From an uncultured Bacteroides sp. (lineage in GTDB: Bacteria; Bacteroidota; Bacteroidia; Bacteroidales; Bacteroidaceae), in NCBI GenBank assembly GCA_900551445.1, contig URWA01000011.1:1-64000 (forward strand): a DNA stretch of 64,000 nucleotides, in the 5' to 3' direction. Shown piece by piece: positions 18,701 through 26,396 of this stretch. The notes under the pieces are model-generated. The model ran no database searches. It saw only the letters and a program-made list of their open reading frames with translations, and was not told the origin of the DNA. Within the stretch, counting starts at the first letter, position 1; each line of letters begins with the position of its first letter. The translations under genes were made by a program, and so were the position numbers.

Positions 18701-19067
18701 CGAAGCCCTGCACTTCCCAGTTACCCGGCACCTTGATGTCGTGCCATCCATCGGTACTGGTCTCCGGCGAAGTGATATCGGCCGGAAGATTCAAGTAGGA
18801 ATCCGTGTAATAAAATTTCCACGTTCCGTTCAACAGCTCATAATAAGGGCTGTTTTCATACTTTCCGGTCAAAGCCTGTGCTTTGTCCGCATAGGTCATA
18901 AACGCCGATCTCGGTGCTTCCCGGTTGACTGATACAGTCTGAATATCTTTCCAATAAGGTAAAGATGCATTTTCTGCATACGCCTGCTGAGGAGTTCCAC
19001 TGATTGTCAGTGCTCCCGTCAGCGTACAGCAAAAAGTCTTCATTGCAAGAGTGAGGTTTCTTTTCAT
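15720..19067 (-). CDS. GH2 beta-galactosidase (LacZ type)
   Basis: A 1115-residue secreted family 2 glycosidase with a signal peptide (LTGALTISGTPQQAYA). The order is sugar-binding jelly roll (about 60-240), immunoglobulin-like domain (245-350), (beta/alpha)8 barrel (about 360-650), and C-terminal domains including a Bgal_small_N-like part (about 780-1110). The acid/base Glu502 lies in SLGNEAGNGYNFYE and the nucleophile Glu568 in VVPSEYAHAMGNS. The five-domain length fits LacZ-type beta-galactosidases rather than shorter GH2 beta-mannosidases or beta-glucuronidases. Possible substrates include host N- or O-glycan galactose and plant galactan. The gene stands alone with its own terminator. Confidence 0.93.
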   Translation of the reverse strand: MKRNLTLAMKTFCCTLTGALTISGTPQQAYAENASLPYWKDIQTVSVNREAPRSAFMTYADKAQALTGKYENSPYYELLNGTWKFYYTDSYLNLPADITSPETSTDGWHDIKVPGNWEVQGFGTAIYTNHGYEFQPRNPQPPLLPEKNPVGVYRRDITVPSEWKGRDIYLHIAGAKSGCYVYLNGKEVGYNEDSKNPAEYLINDYLKDGNNVLTLKILRWSTGSYLECQDFWRISGIERDVFLYSQPKASVQDFRITSTLDDSYTNGIFRLDMELKNHRTQTAGLSVSYELLDSKGKVVASGEQASEVLPGKEGTVSFSKELPEVQTWTSETPNLYKLLMTVKENGKVTEVIPYHVGFRRIEIKEIDQKGANGKNYHVLFINGQPLKLKGVNMHEHNPLTGHYVSEELMRKDLELMKRNNINTVRLCHYPQDRRFYELCDEYGLYIYDEANIESHGMYYSLSKGGTLGNNPEWLKPHLYRVQNMFERNKNYPSVTFWSLGNEAGNGYNFYEAYLWVKQADKGLMDRPVNYERAQWEWNSDMYVPQYPSASWLESIGRQGSDRPVVPSEYAHAMGNSTGGLWDQWKAIYSYPNLQGGYIWDWVDQGILVKDENGRDYWAYGGDFGTNMPSDGNFCCNGIVNPDRNPHPAMSEVKYAHQNVAFEATDLANGKFNVLNRFYFTNLKKYQIAYEVKENNKVVRRGKVSLDVAPQAKKELTVNVGGLKAKAGTEYFVNFSVTTLEPEPLIPVGYEIAHEQFRLPVEALDRSFAVQGPALQCSENGNLLTVQSSRVSFVFDKSTGLVTSYKVKGTEYFHDGFGLQPNFWRGPNDNDYGSQMPKRLQIWKQSSKNFNVVDASLALDGKDAVLKVSYLLAAGNLYIATYRIHPSGVVKADYTFTSTEMQAAQTEASEATLMATFTPGNEARRKESSKLVVPRIGVRFRLPADMEQVTYFGRGPEENYCDRNNGTLVGEYRSTAEQMYYPYIRPQENGHHTDTRWLTLKQKNGKGLAVYADETMEFNSLRNSVEDFDGEETTNRDYQWNNRDAEELKHDIRTAKDIKPRQTHINDITPRDFVEVCLDMRQMGVGGFDSWGSIPDPQYLIPANKEYRWGFTLVPM

Positions 19068-19138
19068 CTGTCCTTTTTAAGGTTAATAATTTTCTGGTCG
19101 CAAGTTAGGAAGAATATTTTATATTCATCCTAAATTTC

Positions 19139-19179
19139 CTCATAAATTTTATTTTCCTTACAAAAGGAAATTTTATGAG
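19139..19179. repeat. Imperfect inverted repeat upstream of the GH2 gene
   Basis: CTCATAAA at 19139-19146 pairs with TTTATGAG at 19172-19179, and TTCCTT pairs with AAGGAA nearer the centre. It lies between the GH2 start and the GH92 operon end. It could be a regulator site for GH2; it lacks a terminator T tract distinct from general AT richness. Confidence 0.35.
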
Positions 19180-19196
19180 AAACGGATATATCAAAA

Positions 19197-19231
19197 ATGT
19201 CCGCCATCGAAATCAATTCAATGACGGACAT
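19197..19231 (-). terminator. Terminator of the GH92 operon
   Basis: ATGTCCGCCAT at 19197-19207 pairs with ATGACGGACAT at 19221-19231 with one mismatch, 26 nt after the last GH92 stop on the minus strand, followed by a T-rich run in that direction. Confidence 0.7.
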
Positions 19232-19256
19232 CTCTATCTATTACCAGCTTAATCCA

Positions 19257-21482
19257 TCAATACCATACCACCGGCTTATCGCCCATCAGGAAGGTCAGCT
19301 CACCTCCCTTCATGATATCGGCATATCCTATCCAGAATTTTTTGTACTCTTTTCCGTTCAGAAGCACACCCTGTATGTAATTGTTCTGCTGGCCCTGATC
19401 GTCCCGCTTGATGACAAACTTGCCGCCCGGTACCGCAATTTCGACCTTCTCGAAGTTCGGATAACCAAAGACAAACTTACCTCCGGCAGGTTCCACCTGA
19501 TAGAAACCGAAAGAAGAAAGCACATACCACGCCGACATCTGACCCACGTCTTCGTTGCCCGACAATCCGTCCGGCTGGTCGGTGTACATGGTATGCAGAA
19601 TTTCTTTCACCCGCTCGGCGGTCTTCCATGGCTGTCCTACCATTGTATATAAATAGGTGATGTGGTGGCTCGGTTCGTTGCCATGTGCATACTGCCCAAT
19701 CAGACCGCTAATATCCGGAGAAGATGCTTCTCCCATGTCACCTTCCGCGAGGAACAGAGAATCCAGTTTGTGGACAAAAGCCTCCTTACTGCCGAAGCAT
19801 TCCACCAGTCCCTCTACATCCTGCGGCATCAGCCAAGTGTACTGCCAGGCATTTCCTTCGCAATAGTCATCGTCTCTGTGCGCCGATGCATACGGACTGA
19901 AAGGCGTACGCCAGGAACCATCGCTCAACTTGCCTCTCATGAAGCCGGTAGAAGCATCAAAATATTTCTTATACGACTTGCTGCGCTCCAGGAAGTAGGC
20001 ATAATCCTCCTGCTTGCCCAAACGGCGGGCAGCCTGCGCCACCGCCCAGTCGGCAATGGCATATTCCATATCGTAAGCAATGGCTTCCGTCATCTTGTCG
20101 GCCGGAATGAATCCGTACTGGATTCGATATTCCATACCACGTTCCGGCAGCATGGACGATTCCTTCAACGCCTTGAACGCCAGTTCCGAATCAAATCCCT
20201 TGATGTCCTTCAGAATGGCATCTGCCACTACCGGCACTCCCGGATTGCCCACCATACAGTTGGTCTCGCAACCCATCAGGTGCCATACCGGCAACTTGCC
20301 CTGCTGCTCATAAATATGCAGCATCGTGTTGATGATGTCGCTCATCCGTTCCGGCTGGAGAATAGTCATCAAAGGCTGTGCAGCCCGATAAGTATCCCAA
20401 AGAGAGAAAGTGGTGTAATTCTTGAAACCCTTTCCGTGGTGTATTTGCTTGTCGGCTCCATAATAATCGCCGTTCACGTCACAAAATTCTGAGGGAGCAA
20501 ACAGGGTGTGATACAGGCTGGTATAGAAAATCTTCTTGGACACTGTATCCTGTGTGGAGACCTTGACCTTGTTCAGCTCCTTGTTCCAGGCAGCCTTGGC
20601 ATCGGCCACAGTCTGCTCAAAATCCCAGCCACTAAGCTCCGTCTGCATGTTCAACTGGGCCCCCTCTTCGGATGTAGGCGAAAGGGCCACCTTCATGTAA
20701 ATCGGTGCCGGATTTCCTGCCGGGAAATTCACCCGGGCAAACAGCTGGGCTCCCTGGCCCATATTGCCTTCCTTGACTGAATCATTGACAATGAAAGCTA
20801 CACTGTCGAACTTCCGCGAGAACTCGGCCCGGAAGAAAATGCGCTGGTCGTCGGCCCATCCATTGGAATAACGGTAACCGCTCAGTGTGCTGTCGTTGAC
20901 TACCTGAATCACCGCATCCGTAGTCTTGTCCCAGCAACCTCCGTTCACCATATCGAACACAATGGCCGGACTCTCCTTCTCAGGGAAGGTATATTTATGG
21001 AATCCCACCCGCTTGGTGGCTGTCAGCTCCACGTCCACATTGTATCTTGACAGATGCGTACGATAGTAGCCCGGGGTGACCACCTCTTTCGAACGGTCGG
21101 AATATGACCAGAGACCGGTTTCATACGACGTGGTATCGCCGCGCGCATAAGTCACTTCGCCCACCACCGGCATCACGTTGATATCATGCAAATCGCCGAT
21201 ACCCGTACCGCTCAGGTGCGTATGAGGGAACCCGATGACTGTAGAGTCCGATTCATGATAACCCGACACCCAGTCCCACGACTGAGGGATGCTGGTCGGG
21301 CCCAACTGTACGAAGCCATAAGGCACATTCGCCCCGAAAAACACATGTCCGTGTCCACCGGTACCGATGCGGGGGTCTACAAACTGCGTCAAGTCTTCCA
21401 TTTCCTGTTTCTCCTGATTACCTCCACAGGAAACCAAACACAAAGACAAGACCGGAACAAAGAATAATGATTTTTTATCCAT
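19257..21482 (-). CDS. GH92 alpha-mannosidase lipoprotein, third gene of operon
   Basis: A 741-residue family 92 exo-alpha-mannosidase (calcium-dependent, inverting family). I place the start at 21482 (MDKKSLFFVPVLSLCLVSCGGNQ) because this gives a proper lipobox; a longer frame runs to 21512 and would overlap the upstream gene. The N-terminal beta domain begins DLTQFVDPRIGTGGHGHVFFGANVPYGFVQLGP. In the (alpha/alpha)6 domain the catalytic acid Glu603 is in HGNEPSHHITYLY and the base motif is GNEDVGQMSAWY. The gene lies 26 nt after the middle GH92. The lipobox suggests surface or periplasmic anchoring. Linkage preference cannot be read from the sequence. Confidence 0.95.
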   Translation of the reverse strand: MDKKSLFFVPVLSLCLVSCGGNQEKQEMEDLTQFVDPRIGTGGHGHVFFGANVPYGFVQLGPTSIPQSWDWVSGYHESDSTVIGFPHTHLSGTGIGDLHDINVMPVVGEVTYARGDTTSYETGLWSYSDRSKEVVTPGYYRTHLSRYNVDVELTATKRVGFHKYTFPEKESPAIVFDMVNGGCWDKTTDAVIQVVNDSTLSGYRYSNGWADDQRIFFRAEFSRKFDSVAFIVNDSVKEGNMGQGAQLFARVNFPAGNPAPIYMKVALSPTSEEGAQLNMQTELSGWDFEQTVADAKAAWNKELNKVKVSTQDTVSKKIFYTSLYHTLFAPSEFCDVNGDYYGADKQIHHGKGFKNYTTFSLWDTYRAAQPLMTILQPERMSDIINTMLHIYEQQGKLPVWHLMGCETNCMVGNPGVPVVADAILKDIKGFDSELAFKALKESSMLPERGMEYRIQYGFIPADKMTEAIAYDMEYAIADWAVAQAARRLGKQEDYAYFLERSKSYKKYFDASTGFMRGKLSDGSWRTPFSPYASAHRDDDYCEGNAWQYTWLMPQDVEGLVECFGSKEAFVHKLDSLFLAEGDMGEASSPDISGLIGQYAHGNEPSHHITYLYTMVGQPWKTAERVKEILHTMYTDQPDGLSGNEDVGQMSAWYVLSSFGFYQVEPAGGKFVFGYPNFEKVEIAVPGGKFVIKRDDQGQQNNYIQGVLLNGKEYKKFWIGYADIMKGGELTFLMGDKPVVWY

Positions 21483-21508
21483 GGTTTTAAATTTAATATA
21501 ATTCAAGG

Positions 21509-23785
21509 TCAATAATTTCCTTCTCTCGAAAAAGAATAAGGGGCATCTTCCCGCGCGATACCTCTTTTTTCGTTCGGCAAGTTACTCATTTCTATTTGTA
21601 TTTTAGCACCTTTCATCAAATCTTTATGAGAAAAATAATTATGTGTATAAGTCTTTCCATTCATTTCCAAATTCTTAATGTACAGATTCTCCTCACTGTT
21701 CAACGGAGCCTCTATCGTCACGTCCTTTCCGTTCTCCAGGTGGATGATTGCCTTCTTAAACAAAGGAGCCCCTATCACATACTGGTTGCTTCCCGGGCAA
21801 ACGGGATAAAATCCCAGTGCAGAGAACACATACCAAGCCGAAGTCTGGCCGTTGTCCTCATCACCGCAATATCCATCCGGCGCAGGCGAGTACATCCGGT
21901 TCATCACCTGCCGCAACCAATACTGAGCCTTCCAGGGCTGTTTGGCATAATTATACAGGTAAATCATGTGCTGGATAGGCTGGTTGCCATGGGCGTAGTT
22001 CCCCATGTTCATCACGGTCATTTCCCGAATTTCATGAATGACAAAACCATAATAGCTGTCATCAAATACGGGCGGAACGGCAAACACCGAATCGAGCATC
22101 GCCACAAACATCTTGTCTCCCCCCATCAGGTCAATCAGTCCCTGAGGGTCGTGGAATACCGACCAGGTGTAATGCCAGCTGTTTCCTTCGGTAAAAGCAT
22201 CCCCCCATTTGAGCGGAGAGAAAGGCGCCATGAAAGTGCCGTCCTTTTTCTTTCCCCGCATCAGCCTGGTTTCCGGATCAAACAGATTTTTATAGTTCAA
22301 GGCCCGACGGGCAAACAAGTCGATTTCCGCTTTCGGACGCTTCAGTTCCTTGGCCAGCTGATAGATACACCAGTCATCATAGGCATATTCCAGCGTACGG
22401 GCCGCATTCTCATGGATGTGTACATCACAGGGCACATAGCCTAATTGGTTGTAATATTCATATCCCAGCCGTCCGGTAGAAGAGACTTCCGGATGTACGT
22501 TGTTTGTGCCGTGCAGCAATCCCTCGTACAAGGTCTGCAGGTCGTCCACCTTGACCCCTTTCATATACGCGTCTACCAGCACCGAGGCCGAATTATTGCC
22601 TACCATGCATCCGCGATGTCCGGGACTGGCCCATTCCGGGAAGAAACCGCTTTCCTTATAAGTATTGAGCAAGCCTTCCTGTATTTCCTTATTCACAGAA
22701 GGATAAGCCAGATTCAGCAACGGAAACAGACAGCGGAACGTATCCCAAAAACCGGTATCCGTGTACATATACCCCGGCAGCACCTGCCCGTTGTAGGGAC
22801 TGTAGTGTACCACCTGCCCACGAGCATCTATCTCATAGAACTTGCGGGGGAACAGCAACGAACGATACAGGCAGGAATAAAACGTGCGGTACTGGTCCAG
22901 ATTCCCTCCGTTCACTTCGATTCTGCCCAGCATCTCATTCCAGGCCGACTTTCCTTTTTCAGCCAGCACCTCCAGGCTGTCATCGCCCAGTTCCTTCAGG
23001 TTTTCCAAGGCCTGCTCCACACTGATAAACGAAGAAGCCACCCGTGCATGCACCTTTTCCCCCTTCCGGGTAGAAAACCCGATAATGGCTCCTGCATGGT
23101 TTGCCTCCTGTTCTGTTTTATCTACCGAGATACAGCTATCGGCAACCGTCGCCTTGTACGTAAAAGGCTTATCGAATTCGATGACGAAATAATTTTTGAA
23201 ATTCTCCGGTACTCCCCCACTGTTTTTGGTGGAATAACCGATGATACGGTTGTTCGCTGCCTCAATCTTTATGTATGAGCCCTGATCAAACGCATCAATC
23301 ACCACATAAGAATGTGCATTTTCAGGGAAAGTGAAGCGGAACAACGCAGCCCGTTCCGTGGGCACCAGTTCCGTCACCACATCGTGCTCGGCCAGATACA
23401 CCTTATAATAATATGGCTTGGCCTCTTCCCCCTTGTGCGAGAACCAGCTGGCACGCTGGTCTTCCTCGAATACCGGCTTCCCGACCACCGGCATAAGGGC
23501 AAACTGGCCATAGTCGTTGATCCATGGACTGGGCTGGTGCGTCTGCTTGAAGCCCCGGATTCGGGTGGCCGTGTACATGTACTGCCATCCATCTCCCATT
23601 TTCCCGGTCTGAGGAGTCCAGAAATTCATTCCCCACGGACGGGCAATGGCCGGATAGGTATTTCCAGCAGAAAACTCATAAGTGGACTGTGTACCCATCA
23701 ATGGATTCACATAATCGGCATAGTTCGTGGCCTGGCTGAAAAGGGCTACGAACAGTATCATCATTAACAAAACTAATTTCTTCAT
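21509..23785 (-). CDS. GH92 family protein with Gln at the catalytic-acid position
   Basis: A 758-residue family 92 protein, second in the operon. The start at 23785 (MKKLVLLMMILFVALFSQATNYAD) gives a clean signal peptide; the frame could extend to 23806. It lacks a lipobox, unlike its neighbours. The family fold is intact (YVNPLMGTQSTYEFSAGNTYPAIARPWG at the N-terminus, GDEDNGQTSAWYVFSALGFYP near the end). However, the acid motif reads HGNQPIQH, with Gln602 where the flanking paralogues have Glu in HGNEPSHH. A Glu-to-Gln change here is known from a GH92 enzyme that removes mannose from mannose-1-phospho-6-mannose, where a phosphate leaving group needs no acid. Activity on mannosyl phosphodiesters is therefore a reasonable guess; an inactive or otherwise adapted enzyme is possible. 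Confidence 0.9.
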   Translation of the reverse strand: MKKLVLLMMILFVALFSQATNYADYVNPLMGTQSTYEFSAGNTYPAIARPWGMNFWTPQTGKMGDGWQYMYTATRIRGFKQTHQPSPWINDYGQFALMPVVGKPVFEEDQRASWFSHKGEEAKPYYYKVYLAEHDVVTELVPTERAALFRFTFPENAHSYVVIDAFDQGSYIKIEAANNRIIGYSTKNSGGVPENFKNYFVIEFDKPFTYKATVADSCISVDKTEQEANHAGAIIGFSTRKGEKVHARVASSFISVEQALENLKELGDDSLEVLAEKGKSAWNEMLGRIEVNGGNLDQYRTFYSCLYRSLLFPRKFYEIDARGQVVHYSPYNGQVLPGYMYTDTGFWDTFRCLFPLLNLAYPSVNKEIQEGLLNTYKESGFFPEWASPGHRGCMVGNNSASVLVDAYMKGVKVDDLQTLYEGLLHGTNNVHPEVSSTGRLGYEYYNQLGYVPCDVHIHENAARTLEYAYDDWCIYQLAKELKRPKAEIDLFARRALNYKNLFDPETRLMRGKKKDGTFMAPFSPLKWGDAFTEGNSWHYTWSVFHDPQGLIDLMGGDKMFVAMLDSVFAVPPVFDDSYYGFVIHEIREMTVMNMGNYAHGNQPIQHMIYLYNYAKQPWKAQYWLRQVMNRMYSPAPDGYCGDEDNGQTSAWYVFSALGFYPVCPGSNQYVIGAPLFKKAIIHLENGKDVTIEAPLNSEENLYIKNLEMNGKTYTHNYFSHKDLMKGAKIQIEMSNLPNEKRGIAREDAPYSFSREGNY

Positions 23786-23812
23786 TCTAAATTTCCAATC
23801 TAACATTTTCCA

Positions 23813-26029
23813 TTAATACCAGATATGTCCGGGCTCCTTGCACATTTCCAGTTCCAGCGTAGCCCCCGACATAATCTGCTCGTGCGTGATGAAACTCTGA
23901 TGATAAGGCTTTCCGTCCAACTTGACCGCACGGATATACCGGTTTTCCTTGCTCAGGTTCTCTGCCTGCACGGTAAAGATTTTCCCGTTCGAAAGCTTCA
24001 ACTCCACTTTCTTGAATTTCGGTTTGCCTATCTCATACTGGCCGGATACCGGATTCACCGGATAAAATCCCATGGCACTGAACACATACCATGCCGACAT
24101 CTGTCCGCAGTCCTCGTTCCCGCACAATCCTGCCGGGGTATCGAGGTAGAGCTCGTCCATAATCTGCGACACATATTGCTGCGTCTTCCAGGGCTGGTTC
24201 ACCTTGTTGAACAAATAGGCCACATGATGGCTCGGCTCGTTGCCATGCGCATACTGCCCAATCATGCCCGTGCTGAAAATAGGCAGGTCTTCCCCCTCCG
24301 TCGGATGGAAGGTGAACATGCTGTCCAGTTTCTCGGCAAAGCGTGCTTTTCCACCCACCAGCGCGATGAGTCCGTCGATGTCGTGCTGCACAGACCAGAA
24401 ATAATGCCAGGCGTTGCTTTCGCAAATATGCGGGGTATAGTCCTCCGCCCGGAAATCCGGAATAAAATTCCCCTTGTCGTCTTTCGGCTGCATGAACGAA
24501 GTAGCCGGATTGTACAGGTTCCGATAATTCTGCGAACGGGCATAGAACGTATCGGCCACGTCCTTGCGTCCCATCCTGGCGGCCATCTCCGCAATGCAGA
24601 AATCATCGAACGCATATTCCAGCGTCCGCGACAGCGACCAGTCGTCCGAATTGTATTTATCCGTCACATTATAAGGCACATACCCCAGCTGCTTGTAAAG
24701 GCCGATGCCCCGGTATTCATCCAGATTGGCCGTATGCACACAAGCCTCCAAGGCCTTTTCCGCCTCAAAATCACCGATACCTTTCAGGTAAGCGTCCACA
24801 ATAACCGGCACCGCATGATACCCAATCATCATGTCGGTCTCACTTCCATAGAAGTTCCACACCGGCAGACGCCCGTTCTGCTCATAAAATGCCAGAAACG
24901 ACTTGACCATGTCATTGGTCCGTTCCGGCTGGGTATAAGTGAACAGCGGATGCGATGCCCGGAACGTATCCCACAATGAAAACGTACTGTAATTGGTCCA
25001 TCCGGCAGCCTGATGCACCTGTCCGTCCGGTCCGTAATATTTTCCGTCCACATCCGAATAAAGGGTAGGCGCCAGCATGCTGTGATAAAGCGCCGTATAG
25101 AAAATGGTCTTATCCTTTTTATCGTCCGACTGCACCCGGATTTTCGACAGTTCCTGGTTCCATTTCTCCCGGGCCTGCCCACGGTATTTCTCGAAATCAT
25201 TTTCCGGCGCCTCTGCCTGCAGGTTCTTCGCAGCCCCCTCCATGCTGACACCCGAAAGGGCCGTGGTCACCACCACCTGCTCCCCTTTCCGTGTGGAAAA
25301 ATCGAAACGCGCCACGTAGGCCGTCCCCATCTTGTGGTCGTCGTGCAAGATAGGCGTAGTATCCAGCTGTACCTTCTCAAAAGGTACCGAGAAACGGGTC
25401 TGGAAAAACACTTTCTGGTTGCGGGCCCACCCGTCGGAAAAACGGTAGCCGCGGATGGTCACAGAATCCACCACCTCCACATAACTGTCTTGCGTGGCGT
25501 CCCAGTTCATCGCTTTCTTCAAGTTCAGGATAATGGCCGACTGAGCTTCCGGAAACGTGTAACGCTGGATGCCGCAACGCTCCGTGGCTGTCAGTTCCAC
25601 CTTGATCCCGTAATCTTCCAGAAAAACCTGATAATAACCCGCCGACGCACTTTCCTGCTCGTGCGAGAACTTGGAATGTATGCCCAAAGGAGGCGCCGCC
25701 TCTACGTAAGGCAAGGTGACAGGCATAAAAGAGATGTCATACAAATCGCCAGCCCCGGTGCCCGAAAGGTGTGTATGACTGAATCCGGCAATGGTGCTGT
25801 CCGGATAATAATACCCCGCAATCCGGTCCCAGCCCGACAAACCGTTGTCCGGACTCAACTGTACCATACCGAACGGTACCTGTGCTCCCGGATACGTATT
25901 CCCTGTAAAATCGGTTCCGATAAAAGGATTCACATACTGTGTCAAATCTTCCCCCGTAGAAACAGCAGGAGGTGCACACCCCCACGTCAGACTGACTAAC
26001 CCCACTAACGCCCAAAATGATTTTTTCAT
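23813..26029 (-). CDS. GH92 alpha-mannosidase lipoprotein, first gene of operon
   Basis: A 738-residue family 92 exo-alpha-mannosidase with a lipoprotein signal (VSLTWGCAPPAVS, Cys near residue 18). N-terminal motif DLTQYVNPFIGTDFTGNTYPGAQVPFGMVQLSPDNG; acid Glu598 in HGNEPSHHVAYLF; base motif GNEDCGQMSAWYVFSAMGFYPVNP. It heads an operon of three GH92 genes separated by 26-27 nt. Tandem GH92 genes with no SusCD beside them suggest removal of different mannose linkages from high-mannose N-glycans or yeast mannan that enter by another locus. A candidate -7 box and an array of four 21-bp repeats lie upstream. Confidence 0.95.
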   Translation of the reverse strand: MKKSFWALVGLVSLTWGCAPPAVSTGEDLTQYVNPFIGTDFTGNTYPGAQVPFGMVQLSPDNGLSGWDRIAGYYYPDSTIAGFSHTHLSGTGAGDLYDISFMPVTLPYVEAAPPLGIHSKFSHEQESASAGYYQVFLEDYGIKVELTATERCGIQRYTFPEAQSAIILNLKKAMNWDATQDSYVEVVDSVTIRGYRFSDGWARNQKVFFQTRFSVPFEKVQLDTTPILHDDHKMGTAYVARFDFSTRKGEQVVVTTALSGVSMEGAAKNLQAEAPENDFEKYRGQAREKWNQELSKIRVQSDDKKDKTIFYTALYHSMLAPTLYSDVDGKYYGPDGQVHQAAGWTNYSTFSLWDTFRASHPLFTYTQPERTNDMVKSFLAFYEQNGRLPVWNFYGSETDMMIGYHAVPVIVDAYLKGIGDFEAEKALEACVHTANLDEYRGIGLYKQLGYVPYNVTDKYNSDDWSLSRTLEYAFDDFCIAEMAARMGRKDVADTFYARSQNYRNLYNPATSFMQPKDDKGNFIPDFRAEDYTPHICESNAWHYFWSVQHDIDGLIALVGGKARFAEKLDSMFTFHPTEGEDLPIFSTGMIGQYAHGNEPSHHVAYLFNKVNQPWKTQQYVSQIMDELYLDTPAGLCGNEDCGQMSAWYVFSAMGFYPVNPVSGQYEIGKPKFKKVELKLSNGKIFTVQAENLSKENRYIRAVKLDGKPYHQSFITHEQIMSGATLELEMCKEPGHIWY

Positions 26030-26063
26030 ACTATGATCCTATGTTAAATTGCTAAAAAGCGGA

Positions 26064-26071
26064 CAAATCTA
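26064..26071 (-). promoter_or_regulatory. Candidate -7 box of the GH92 operon
   Basis: TAGATTTG on the minus strand (TAnnTTTG), 34 nt before the start codon of the first GH92 gene. It sits within GGACA...TGTCC, a short inverted repeat (26061-26083) that could be an operator. No good -33 TTTG is seen at the usual 19-21 bp. Confidence 0.45.
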
Positions 26072-26216
26072 CTAAATCTGTCCAAAAGTCAACACATAGA
26101 AGGCACAAAAAAACCGTTTTTACGCCATTTAAGGTGGTTTTCATTTCAGCAACAGCCTCTCTCCATACTTGAAAACAGCCCCATCCCTTTTTTCTATGTT
26201 CCTTGCGATTTCTCTG

Positions 26217-26300
26217 TTTCACAGTGCGGGATTCATATTTCACACTGTGGGATATGTATTTCACAGTGTGGTTTTTGTATCCCACACTGTGGTACAGAGA
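26217..26300. repeat. Four tandem 21-bp palindromic units upstream of the GH92 operon
   Basis: Four consecutive 21-bp units start at 26217, 26238, 26259 and 26280. Each begins T(T/C)(T/C)CACA and carries CACAGTGTG or CACACTGTGG as a self-complementary core, followed by a variable AT-rich end finishing in TA in the first three. The array lies 188 bp upstream of the GH92 start, after the terminator of the SGNH gene. The period equals two turns of DNA, so all cores face one side of the helix. Translated frames through it are repetitive heptapeptides and are almost certainly spurious. Confidence 0.75.
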
Positions 26301-26326
26301 AAACATTGAGACACAAGCAATTATAC

Positions 26327-26370
26327 AAAAGGGAGAAAAACACTATTTTTCAAGCGTTTTTCTCCCTTTT
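26327..26370 (-). terminator. Terminator of the GH115/SGNH operon
   Basis: A perfect 14-bp stem (AAAAGGGAGAAAAA at 26327-26340 with 26357-26370) and 16-nt loop, 26 nt after the SGNH stop codon on the minus strand. Confidence 0.8.
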
Positions 26371-26396
26371 TCAGTACACCTCTTTAATAATCTAAC

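Noticed and set aside
26217..26300. CRISPR array
   Set aside because: Units are contiguous with no unique spacers of usual length, and no cas genes are present.
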